Positions 1 to 5,494 of a DNA stretch of 9,727 bases are shown here, piece by piece. The notes under the pieces were generated by a model. The model had not been told where the DNA came from. It made no database searches and was given only the letters and a program-made list of their open reading frames with translations. The DNA comes from DASZVN01 sp035547055 (GTDB lineage: Bacteria > Pseudomonadota > Alphaproteobacteria > Rhizobiales > Methylopilaceae), in contig DASZVN010000087.1 in NCBI GenBank assembly GCA_035547055.1, positions 1 through 9,727 on the forward strand. Direction: 5' to 3'. Both the position numbers and the translations under genes were made by a program. Within the stretch, counting starts at the first letter, position 1, and each line of letters starts with the position of its first letter.

Positions 1-1
1 G

Positions 2-145
2 ACGAGCGCCAACTACAATTCCGTCGTCTCGATGCAGGGCGGCGGCAGCAACAACGTCGCGACCGTGGTCCAGACCGGCAACGGCAACGTGGCGTTCAAC
101 TCGCAGAACGGCAGCAACAACACCGGCACGATCAACCAGCATTGA
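2..145 (+). CDS. Curlin-repeat protein, C-terminal fragment (cut by window edge)
   Basis: Reading frame 2 is open from the window edge to a TGA at 143-145, giving the last 47 residues of a protein that starts outside the window. The fragment is almost entirely Asn/Gly/Gln/Ser/Val with the alternating curlin pattern. Examples are SVVSMQGGGSNN, then ATVVQTGNGN, then AFNSQNGSNN, ending in GTINQH. Curlin repeats of CsgA/CsgB have the form S-x5-Q-x-G-x-x-N-x-A-x-x-x-Q and fold as strand-turn-strand units of a beta-solenoid amyloid. About two repeat units are visible. It is therefore probably an exported curli subunit, major (CsgA-like) or minor (CsgB-like); the fragment does not tell which. The downstream neighbours CsgH, CsgF and CsgG support this. 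It is followed by a strong GC hairpin, so transcription may partly stop here, as expected for an abundant subunit gene at the head of an operon. Confidence 0.8.
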   Translation, partial: TSANYNSVVSMQGGGSNNVATVVQTGNGNVAFNSQNGSNNTGTINQH

Positions 146-153
146 TCGTGGCT

Positions 154-179
154 GCGGCCGCCGCCCCCGCGGCGGCCGC
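154..179 (+). terminator. Perfect 11-bp GC hairpin after the curlin gene
   Basis: An 11-base arm at 154-164 (GCGGCCGCCGC) is followed by a CCCC loop at 165-168 and the exact reverse complement at 169-179. It begins 8 bases after the stop of the upstream curlin gene. No T-run follows (the next bases are tcaaacactg), so it is not a classical intrinsic terminator. It could act as a partial terminator, a Rho-dependent pause or a 3'-end mRNA stabiliser separating subunit expression from the downstream genes. A second, smaller perfect hairpin (GGCCGG-ctt-CCGGCC) lies at 195-209. The structure is seen directly; the function is inference. Confidence 0.4.
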
Positions 180-272
180 TCAAACACTGCGCCCGGCCGG
201 CTTCCGGCCACGCGTCCGCGTTTCGAGCGTGAAGCGTTTCGTTGCCATGCGACGCCTCGCGCGCAGCAACGG

Positions 273-315
273 CGATCGGCTTCGTCCATCGGCCGATCGT
301 CTGATAAATTTGTAC
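273..315 (+). promoter_or_regulatory. Candidate promoter/operator region before the His-rich curlin-like gene
   Basis: The 195-base gap between the first two genes (146-340) holds two hairpins (154-179 and 195-209) and this segment. An 8-base inverted repeat, CGATCGGC at 273-280 and GCCGATCG at 292-299, is separated by 11 bases. It is followed at once by the only AT-rich patch of the gap (tgataaattt, 302-311), which could be a -10 region. No good -35 is visible. The symmetry could be a regulator site or chance in GC-rich DNA. No coding frame in the gap looks real. Confidence 0.25.
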
Positions 316-340
316 CAAGCAGAGTCGGGGCGGGATTGCT

Positions 341-1366
341 GTGACGAAACTTGTTCTTGCCGCGTCCGTAGGAGCCGCCGCGCTGCTGGTTGCGGCGCCG
401 GCCGCCCGGGCCGGGCATTCCGGGCCGGGCCCATACGTCGACCAGATCGGCGGCGGCGCCGGCGGCCACTATGTGCAGCAGGTCGATCGCGGACCGGGCC
501 ATTTCGGGAGCCTGAACGACGGCCATGACGGCAGGTGGCCGCCCGGCGGCGACAACCATCACGGCGGAGCCGACGACGGCCATGGGCCAAGCCTTGGCGG
601 CGACGACCACCACGGCATCTTCGGCGACGACCGCCACGCGAGCAGCCATGGCAGCAGCTACGACGGCCATGGCGACTGGGCCTCGGGCGGCCACGGCGGC
701 TTTCCGTTCTTTCCCGGCCACGACGGCGACGACCACCACGCCGGCAATCCGGGCTCGGCCGGCGGCGATCATGACCACGGCCACGACGGCGGACCGGGCA
801 CCAATGTGCTGATCCAGGCCGGCGACGACGGCATCCAGGCCGTCCGCTTCGATGACGGCACGCGCGTACTGCAGCAGCACGGCAACGGCAATGTCGCGAC
901 CATGACGGTCGCCCACGGCGGCAGCTTCAACCTGGTCGGCGCGGCGCAGCTCGGCAGCGGCGAAACCGTCCGCGACGCGGTCGGCGGTGACAAGAACGTG
1001 CTCCTGGTCGGGCAGGGCGTCCCGCTGCCGGCCGGCCTCGGCGATGGCGGTACGCCGTCCTGGGTGGACCTCGGTGCCTGGCCCGGCGTCGGCAGCTCGT
1101 CGCGCGGGACGGGAAGCGGCAGCAGCGGCAATTCGGTCGAGGCGTCGCAGACGGGCGAGGCCAACCTCATCCTGGTCAGCCAGACCGGGAGCGGCAACCG
1201 CGTCACGATCGACCAGGACGGCGGCGGCGCTGGCACGGGCGTGCCCTGCGGGGCGAGCGCCAGCGGCGGCCGCAATGTCGCGGCCTTCCAGCAATCCGGC
1301 ACCGGCAACATCGCCGCCGCCACCCAGTCCGGCAGCGGCAACCGGATCAGCGTCGTGCAGCGGTGA
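341..1366 (+). CDS. Chimeric His/Gly/Asp-rich curlin-like secreted protein
   Basis: This 341-residue protein starts at GTG 341, with a weak purine-rich patch at 327-335. Residues 1-24 form a Sec signal peptide ending in ARA|G. Residues 25-153 are low-complexity Gly/Asp/His sequence with 19 histidines between positions 26 and 148, many in DGH, DDHH and DHDHGH motifs. From about 155 the composition changes to curlin-like repeats, such as VLQQHGNGNVATMTV, SVEASQTGEANLILVSQTG and VAAFQQSGTGN, ending in SGSGNRISVVQR, with a linker around 225-260. A single Cys lies at about 303, inside the C-terminal repeat block. The C-terminal half argues for an exported amyloid subunit, perhaps a minor or nucleating one, secreted through CsgG. 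The N-terminal half suggests metal or proton binding, which is inference. The mature start carries YVDQIGGG, resembling the mature start of the curlin-like protein at 1873. It lies 4 bases upstream of the CsgH gene, so they are probably co-translated. I do not recognise a named family for the whole protein. Confidence 0.75.
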   Translation: MTKLVLAASVGAAALLVAAPAARAGHSGPGPYVDQIGGGAGGHYVQQVDRGPGHFGSLNDGHDGRWPPGGDNHHGGADDGHGPSLGGDDHHGIFGDDRHASSHGSSYDGHGDWASGGHGGFPFFPGHDGDDHHAGNPGSAGGDHDHGHDGGPGTNVLIQAGDDGIQAVRFDDGTRVLQQHGNGNVATMTVAHGGSFNLVGAAQLGSGETVRDAVGGDKNVLLVGQGVPLPAGLGDGGTPSWVDLGAWPGVGSSSRGTGSGSSGNSVEASQTGEANLILVSQTGSGNRVTIDQDGGGAGTGVPCGASASGGRNVAAFQQSGTGNIAAATQSGSGNRISVVQR

Positions 1367-1370
1367 GCCG

Positions 1371-1847
1371 ATGGCGCCGTCCCGGCCCTGCCGACCCGTG
1401 TTTCATCGCCCAGACGCGGCCGCGCGGCAGGTGCGCGGCGCCGTGATCGGCCTCGCCGCCATGCTGGCCGGGCTCGCGGGCGCCGCGGCAGCCGCGGCGC
1501 CGGCGCGCCAGGTGCTGGCCGAAAGGCAGGAGGGCGGCCTCCGCTGCGTCATTGCTGCAACGCGGGAGAGTGGCGGTCTGGTTGTGCGCGCCCTTGTAGA
1601 AAGCGCCGAAACAGCGCAAGGTAAATATCAGTTTAGCGCGAGGAAGCACGGGACCGCCGGCAACGCCACGGTCGGCCAAAGCGGAGCCTTCAAGGCTCCG
1701 CCGGGGGCGGAAACCCAGGTAGGGCAGGTCGGGCTCGGCCACGCGGCCGGGACCATGCTCGATCTCACGCTGAGCGTCAGGCTCGCCGGCGGCGCAGCCT
1801 GCACGACGTCCTATCGCGGGCCCGCCGGCCCGCCGGAGCGGTTGTAG
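1371..1847 (+). CDS. csgH: CsgH-like curli assembly chaperone (periplasmic)
   Basis: The product is 158 residues from ATG 1371, preceded by GGTGAG at 1362-1367. A hydrophobic Ala/Gly-rich segment at about 24-45 looks like a signal peptide with an unusually long N-region. In-frame GTGs at 1431 and 1443 would give more normal signal lengths, so the start is uncertain. The mature part has the features expected of CsgH: GKYQFSARKHG at 84-94, GNATVGQSGAF at 97-107, VGQVGLG at 117-123, then LDLTLSVRLAGGAAC ending at Cys144. CsgH is the alphaproteobacterial counterpart of CsgC, a small Ig-like beta-sandwich protein that blocks premature curlin polymerisation in the periplasm (known for the family). 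Cys59 and Cys144 sit near the two ends of the domain and could form a disulfide (inference). The gene lies between two curlin-like genes. Bases 1545-1640 are noticeably less GC-rich than the surroundings. Confidence 0.8.
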   Translation: MAPSRPCRPVFHRPDAAARQVRGAVIGLAAMLAGLAGAAAAAAPARQVLAERQEGGLRCVIAATRESGGLVVRALVESAETAQGKYQFSARKHGTAGNATVGQSGAFKAPPGAETQVGQVGLGHAAGTMLDLTLSVRLAGGAACTTSYRGPAGPPERL

Positions 1848-1872
1848 CGGCGGTGCGGAATGGAGAGTTGAG

Positions 1873-2484
1873 ATGAAAGCCTCGGTCCTTGCCATCGCCG
1901 CCGCGGCCGGCCTCCTCGCCGGCGCCGCCGTGCTGCCCGCCCGTGCCGGCGACGTCTATGTCGACCAGCTCACCGGCGTGCCGCAGCGCGGTAACAACAA
2001 CGTTTCGCCGAACACGCCGAGCCTGCTCAACCAGATCCTTTCGCTCGGGCAGAACCCGGGCGGCAGCGGCGTCGATTTCGGCTTCGGCGGGCTGCCCTCC
2101 GGCGCGAACGGCCTCGGCTTCACCTTCACCGCGGACGGCGTCCAGTTCCCGCGCGCGCCCGCTTCCGGCACCGTGTCGTACGTGGTGCAGAACGGCAACA
2201 ACAACAACGCGAGCGCCGACCTCACGACCGGCAATGCCAGCGCCCAATATCAGAAAGGCGACGGCAACACCTCGACGGTGTCGGTCGGCGGCTACGGCAA
2301 TGTCGCCGGGACGGTGCAGTTGGGCGACAACAACAACACCGCGCTCACGATGACCGGCACCGACACCACCCTGGTCAGCGCCCAGATCGGCAACGGGCTC
2401 AGCCTCAACTACGGCATCAGCCAGACCGGCGTGCCCAAGACCATCGTCATCAGCCAGTTCAGCATTCCCTCGCATCATCGCTAG
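1873..2484 (+). CDS. Curlin-like secreted amyloid subunit
   Basis: The product is 203 residues from ATG 1873, with a good ribosome site GGAGAG at 1862-1867 placed 5 bases upstream. A signal peptide covers 1-25 (ARA|G). The mature N-terminus begins GDVYVDQLTG. Residues 40-100 are Gly/Asn/Phe/Pro-rich and not repetitive. Residues 101-195 carry four to five curlin-like units with N-rich turns: VVQNGNNNN, AQYQKGDGN, GTVQLGDNNN, SAQIGNG and GISQTGVPKTIVISQ. The family role is an exported, self-assembling fibre subunit. The long non-repeat region before the repeats and the small number of repeats suggest a CsgB-like nucleator or minor subunit rather than the bulk subunit, but this is inference. The gene sits 25 bases after csgH and 12 bases before csgF, so it is clearly in the same transcription unit. 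The unusual end, FSIPSHHR, carries two His. Confidence 0.8.
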   Translation: MKASVLAIAAAAGLLAGAAVLPARAGDVYVDQLTGVPQRGNNNVSPNTPSLLNQILSLGQNPGGSGVDFGFGGLPSGANGLGFTFTADGVQFPRAPASGTVSYVVQNGNNNNASADLTTGNASAQYQKGDGNTSTVSVGGYGNVAGTVQLGDNNNTALTMTGTDTTLVSAQIGNGLSLNYGISQTGVPKTIVISQFSIPSHHR

Positions 2485-2496
2485 AGGCCCATCCCC

Positions 2497-2919
2497 ATGC
2501 GCACCTTCGCTCTCGCCGTCGCCGCTGCCGCCCTCCTTGCCGGGGCCGGCGCCGCCAATGCCAGCTCGATCGTCTACCAGCCGGCCAACCCGACCTTCGG
2601 CGGGTACGCGGCCAATGGTGCCCTCCTGCTGTCGGAGGCCCAGGCCCAGAACGGCTTCACCGCCAAGACGCCGACCATCCCGGGCGTCACCACCAACCAG
2701 TCGCCGGCACAGCAATTCGCCGCCACCATCCAGAGCCGCCTGCTCTCGGCGCTGGCCGACAAGATCACCAACGCCGTGTTCGGCGAGAACCCGCAGCAGC
2801 AGGGCACCTTCACCGTCGGCGGCACCACCATCTCGTTCGACCACGTCGGCAGCAACGTCGTGCTTCACGTCAACGACGGCAGCACCACGACCACCATCAC
2901 GCTGCCGGGAAGCTTCTGA
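2497..2919 (+). CDS. csgF: Curli production assembly/transport component CsgF
   Basis: The product is 140 residues, close to the usual CsgF length. ATG 2497 is preceded by GAGG at 2484-2487, which overlaps the previous stop codon. A signal peptide covers 1-22 (ANA|S). The mature N-terminus SSIVYQPANPTFGG at 23-36, followed by NGALLLSEAQAQN at 40-52, matches the family signature NPxFGGxxxNGxxLLxxAQAQN. A helical middle (AAT I QSRLLSALADKI region, about 73-90) and a C-terminal beta region with TFTVGGTTISF and TTTTITLPGSF follow, as in known CsgF. CsgF is secreted through CsgG; its N-terminal segment plugs into the CsgG channel while the C-terminal part couples the pore to the nucleator at the cell surface (established for E. 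coli). Relative to E. coli, the mature residue aligned with Asn17 is Ala39 here. The gene sits between a curlin-like gene and csgG, supporting the call. Confidence 0.95.
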   Translation: MRTFALAVAAAALLAGAGAANASSIVYQPANPTFGGYAANGALLLSEAQAQNGFTAKTPTIPGVTTNQSPAQQFAATIQSRLLSALADKITNAVFGENPQQQGTFTVGGTTISFDHVGSNVVLHVNDGSTTTTITLPGSF

Positions 2920-2968
2920 GAGCGACAAACGCAGCGCGTGTGATGCAGACCTGCAACATCGGGCTGCA

Positions 2969-2999
2969 AAACCGCGGCGGCGCCGGCATGCGGCGGTTT
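2969..2999 (+). terminator. Hairpin in the csgF-csgG gap
   Basis: AAACCGC at 2969-2975 pairs exactly with GCGGTTT at 2993-2999 around a GC-rich 17-base loop that can pair further internally. The three T residues closing the stem are followed by ccgagg, so the U-run is short. This is the only notable structure in the 176-base gap between csgF and csgG (2920-3095). It may attenuate read-through into csgG or be a leftover intrinsic terminator. Only the symmetry is directly seen. Confidence 0.3.
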
Positions 3000-3082
3000 C
3001 CGAGGCCGCAACTTCGCGTTTAATCGCGTGGGGGTGGTGCCGGCGCGATTCGAGGGGCGGCACGGTCCGTCTTGACGTGCTT

Positions 3083-3089
3083 GGGGGGA
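3083..3089 (+). promoter_or_regulatory. Purine-rich ribosome site that decides the csgG start
   Basis: The run GGGGGGA touches ATG 3090 with no spacing, which would not work for that codon. It lies 6 bases before GTG 3096 in the same frame. This favours GTG 3096 as the csgG start, although ATG 3090 (two residues longer) and TTG 3072 (eight residues longer) are in frame and cannot be excluded. Confidence 0.4.
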
Positions 3090-3095
3090 ATGCGG

Positions 3096-4301
3096 GTGAG
3101 GGGGCTTTCTGCGCGGCTGCGCCTGCCATTGTTCCTGGCCGCGGCCGGTCTGACCTTGGCGGGCTGCGCGACTCCCGATCGCGTGCCCTTCGCCGAGAAC
3201 CCGAAGCTGGCGCCGCAGTCGCCGGTCGGCATCCGGCTCGATACCCTGCCGCCGCCCGACCGGGCCGTCGATGTCGCGGTCTACTCGTTCCCCGACATGA
3301 CCGGCAAGAACGAGCCCAACGACAACATCGCCGAATATTCCCGCGCCGTGACGCAGGGTGCCTACGCCTTCGTCATCGACGCGCTCAACCATGCCGGCCA
3401 CGGCCACTGGTTCAACGTGGTCGAGCGGACCGACCTCGCCCACCTGCTCCAGGAGCGCCAGCTCATCCGCGCCACCCGCCAGCAGTTCCAGGGCAAGAAC
3501 GCCAAGGAGCTGCCGGGCCTGCGCTTCGCCGGCATCCTGATCGAGGGCGGCATCGTCGGGTTCGACGCCAACATCACCACCGGCGGCCTCGGCGCCAACT
3601 ATCTCGGCATCGGCGCCGACACCAACTATCGCCGCGACATCGTCACCGTGGCGATGCGCGCGGTCTCGGTGCAGAGCGGCAAGATCCTCGAGAGCGTCAC
3701 CACCACCAAGACGGTGTTCTCGGTCCAGCTCTCGGCCAACGTCTACAAGTTCGTCGCGCTCGACAAGCTGCTCCAGGCCGAGGCCGGCGTCACCCAGAAC
3801 GAGCCGACGCAGCTCGCCGTGCGCGAGGCGATCGACCTCGCGGTCTATTCGCTGATCGTCCAGGGCGCTTCCGACGGCCTCTGGCACTTCCGCGACCACG
3901 CCTTCGAGGCGGCGGTGGTGCACGACTACCAGGCCAAGACGCTGCAGGCGATCCAGGCGATGAGTGCGATCACGCCGGTCGGGCCCGCGACGGGGCCGGG
4001 CGCCGTGCCCGTCGCGGTTGCCGAGGAAAGCCCCGCTCCAGCGCCCGCATCGCACGCGCCCGCCACCGGCACCGCGATGGTGAACCAGCTTCCGTCATGG
4101 TCGTCGGAGTCGCATCCGCAGACCGCGGCGGCCAAGCCTGCGGCAGTGGCGCCCCCCGCCGCGACGCCCGCGCATGCCGCCGCGCCGGGGAATGCCGGCG
4201 CCAGGGCCAAGCCGATCCAGACCGCGAGCCGGTTGCCCGCCCGGGTGCCGATGCCGGTCGCCGCGCCGCCGAGCGGGCCCGCCCTGCCGCCGATCCGCTA
4301 G
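3096..4301 (+). CDS. csgG: Curli secretion channel CsgG, outer-membrane lipoprotein, with long C-terminal tail
   Basis: From GTG 3096 the product is 401 residues. Residues 1-23 form a lipoprotein signal with lipobox LAG|C (Cys24 lipidated); start alternatives are discussed under the ribosome-site entry. Family matches to E. coli CsgG are clear: VAVYSFPDMTG at 60-70, then EYSRAVTQG at 80-88, FNVVERTDLAHLLQERQLIRA, the ILIEGGIVGFDANITTGGLGA stretch (shown in two parts: ILIEGGIVGF and DANITTGGLGA), YLGIGADTNYRRD, SGKILESVTTTKTVFS, NEPTQLAVREAIDLAVYSLI and GLWHF. The protein would form a multimeric 36-strand beta-barrel channel exporting unfolded curlins, gated by CsgF. Two oddities stand out. 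The constriction-loop residues equivalent to E. coli Asn55 and Phe56 align with Glu80 and Tyr81, and Tyr51 aligns with Asn/Asp. About 110 residues after the conserved domain (from about 290) form a Pro/Ala-rich tail absent from the 277-residue E. coli protein. The gene ends 9 bases from a convergent gene. Confidence 0.95.
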   Translation: MRGLSARLRLPLFLAAAGLTLAGCATPDRVPFAENPKLAPQSPVGIRLDTLPPPDRAVDVAVYSFPDMTGKNEPNDNIAEYSRAVTQGAYAFVIDALNHAGHGHWFNVVERTDLAHLLQERQLIRATRQQFQGKNAKELPGLRFAGILIEGGIVGFDANITTGGLGANYLGIGADTNYRRDIVTVAMRAVSVQSGKILESVTTTKTVFSVQLSANVYKFVALDKLLQAEAGVTQNEPTQLAVREAIDLAVYSLIVQGASDGLWHFRDHAFEAAVVHDYQAKTLQAIQAMSAITPVGPATGPGAVPVAVAEESPAPAPASHAPATGTAMVNQLPSWSSESHPQTAAAKPAAVAPPAATPAHAAAPGNAGARAKPIQTASRLPARVPMPVAAPPSGPALPPIR

Positions 4302-4310
4302 GTTGCGGCC

Positions 4311-5378
4311 TTATTCGGCCAGCGCGAACTGCAGCAGGAGCGTGCGCTCCAGCGGGTTGAAATTGTCGTCGGAGATCAAGGTCAGGACGGTGGTGCCGTC
4401 CTGGGCGCGGAAGGCCGAGATGCCCTCCATGTTGTCGATCTCCTGGGCCAGCGACGCCTCGATCAGGACCTCGCCGTCGACGGTCCTGCCGGGCTGGACG
4501 TCGCGCCAGGCGATCAGGCGCACCCGCATCCGAAGCGACAGCGGCGGGCGGTAGCGCCGCTCCAGGATCACGAGGTCGCCGCCGGGCAGGAAGCTCATGT
4601 CGCTGACGGCATAGCCGTCGCGCATCTTGACCGCGAAGCGGTGGGCGCCGGCGTCGTCGAGCAGCCAGGCGACATGGTTGCCGGCCTCGTCGAGCTGCTC
4701 CTCGGTGACGACCACGAGCGCGCCGGCATGGGGCTGCCCCGCCGGAACCCGGGCCAGCGCCTCGTAGCCGCCGTTGAACGGCACCCCGCGCCGCATCTCG
4801 GGCGGAACCGCGATGGGATGGCCGGTCGCGCCGGCGATGCCGCGGGCGAGGTCGAAGCGCCAGATCCGGTTGGTGCCCTCGGCGCCGATCCAGGCGCTGG
4901 TGCCCTCGACCTCGAGCGATTCGGTGTCGCGCTCGCGCGGCGGGAACGGCTCGCCGTTCGCCTCGCGGAGCGGCGCCATCGCGGCATTGGCGAGGCCGGA
5001 CGGCCGGGTGCCGTCATAGGTCACGTCGGCCGCGAGCCAATGGCCGTGATCGGAGACCGAGAGGAGGTGGCGCCCGTCGGCGGAGAGGCGAAGCCCGGAC
5101 CAGCCGCCGAAGCCGTAGGCCGGCGACGACAGCACGAGGCCCCCGCGATAGACGAGGGCGCCGAACCGGGTGCGGCTCGGCGCGGCGGGGTCGAACGCCG
5201 CGATCGGCCGCGCATGCACCGCGATCGGCCCGGTCGCGACCGGCGGCCCCGACTTGGAGTTGGGGTTCAGCGCGATCGCGAGGCCGGCACCGAAGAGACA
5301 GAGGAAAGCTGCGGTCAGCCCCAGAAAGAGGCGGCGGCGCCGGAATCCGTCAGGGCCGGGCTTGTCCCGGCCATCCAC
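4311..5378 (-). CDS. Exported esterase-like activity of phytase family protein
   Basis: From GTG 5378 the product is 355 residues. It has the pattern of the phytase-like (esterase-like activity of phytase) domain, a beta-propeller family whose substrate is unproven. Signature stretches are GGWSGLRLSADG, SVSDHGHW (Asp110), RDTESLEVEG (Glu153), FNGGYEALARVP, SDMSFLPGGDLVILERRY, DNMEGISAF (Glu318) and TLISDDNFNPLERTLLLQF at the C-terminus. The conserved acidic residues are those that would bind Ca2+ in propeller phytases (inference). The N-terminus has RRRRLFLG followed by a hydrophobic stretch to about residue 37. RRLFL fits the twin-arginine core, so Tat export is possible. The start is uncertain: an in-frame ATG at 5438 adds 20 residues, and both starts lie in repeat DNA. 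GTG 5378 has AGGGA just upstream. The gene follows cobT on the same strand and converges on csgG. A role in cobalamin synthesis is not indicated. Confidence 0.8.
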   Translation of the reverse strand: MDGRDKPGPDGFRRRRLFLGLTAAFLCLFGAGLAIALNPNSKSGPPVATGPIAVHARPIAAFDPAAPSRTRFGALVYRGGLVLSSPAYGFGGWSGLRLSADGRHLLSVSDHGHWLAADVTYDGTRPSGLANAAMAPLREANGEPFPPRERDTESLEVEGTSAWIGAEGTNRIWRFDLARGIAGATGHPIAVPPEMRRGVPFNGGYEALARVPAGQPHAGALVVVTEEQLDEAGNHVAWLLDDAGAHRFAVKMRDGYAVSDMSFLPGGDLVILERRYRPPLSLRMRVRLIAWRDVQPGRTVDGEVLIEASLAQEIDNMEGISAFRAQDGTTVLTLISDDNFNPLERTLLLQFALAE

Positions 5379-5380
5379 GA
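5354..5380. repeat. Dispersed repeat overlapping the start of the phytase-like gene
   Basis: These 27 bases match 9662-9688 exactly on the opposite strand. The core is the palindrome GGCCGGGCTTGTCCCGGCC. It belongs to a repeat style common in Bradyrhizobium-type genomes (recalled from general knowledge). Translated in the gene's frame it gives VDGRDKPG, a peptide that such repeats typically add to annotated N-termini. Confidence 0.7.
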
Positions 5381-5430
5381 CGTCCCTGGCAGGGTGGGCA
5401 TGCGCGGGATGCTCGCGGGCAGCGCTCGAC

Positions 5431-5457
5431 GTGGGCATCGGCGTTGCCGATGCCCAC
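5431..5457. repeat. Palindromic repeat between cobT and the phytase-like gene
   Basis: GTGGGCATCGGC at 5431-5442 and its exact reverse complement at 5446-5457 flank a 3-base spacer. Its first 14 bases recur at 9710-9723, and AGGGTGGGCAT occurs nearby at 5391-5401. It forms a 12-bp hairpin on either strand within the 116-base cobT-phytase gap (5379-5494). It could act as a terminator-like or mRNA-processing structure after cobT, but no U-run follows. Confidence 0.65.
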
Positions 5458-5494
5458 CCAACGTGCTGCTGCGCCTCGCGACGACGGCGGCCGA

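Noticed and set aside
1..145. Repeated AACGGCAAC-type motifs as a CRISPR or tandem DNA repeat
   Set aside because: The periodicity is explained by curlin protein repeats (NGN, QTG) and the frame stays open; there are no spacers.
142..528. Open frame covering the 146-340 gap
   Set aside because: It is Arg/Ala-rich, overlaps the well-supported gene at 341 and contains the GC hairpin, so it looks non-coding.
1777..3129. 450-codon open frame on the - strand across the curli genes
   Set aside because: It is antisense to csgH, the curlin-like gene and csgF, which all have clear family signatures. It also crosses intergenic sequence and has no family match that I can see.
4302..4320. Shared bidirectional terminator between csgG and the phytase-like gene
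   Set aside because: Only a 4-bp GGCC/GGCC pairing is visible in the 9-base gap and its edge, which is too weak to call.
2537..4360. 607-codon + strand frame over csgF and csgG
   Set aside because: It is an Arg/Pro/Ala-rich shadow frame spanning two recognised genes and their gap.
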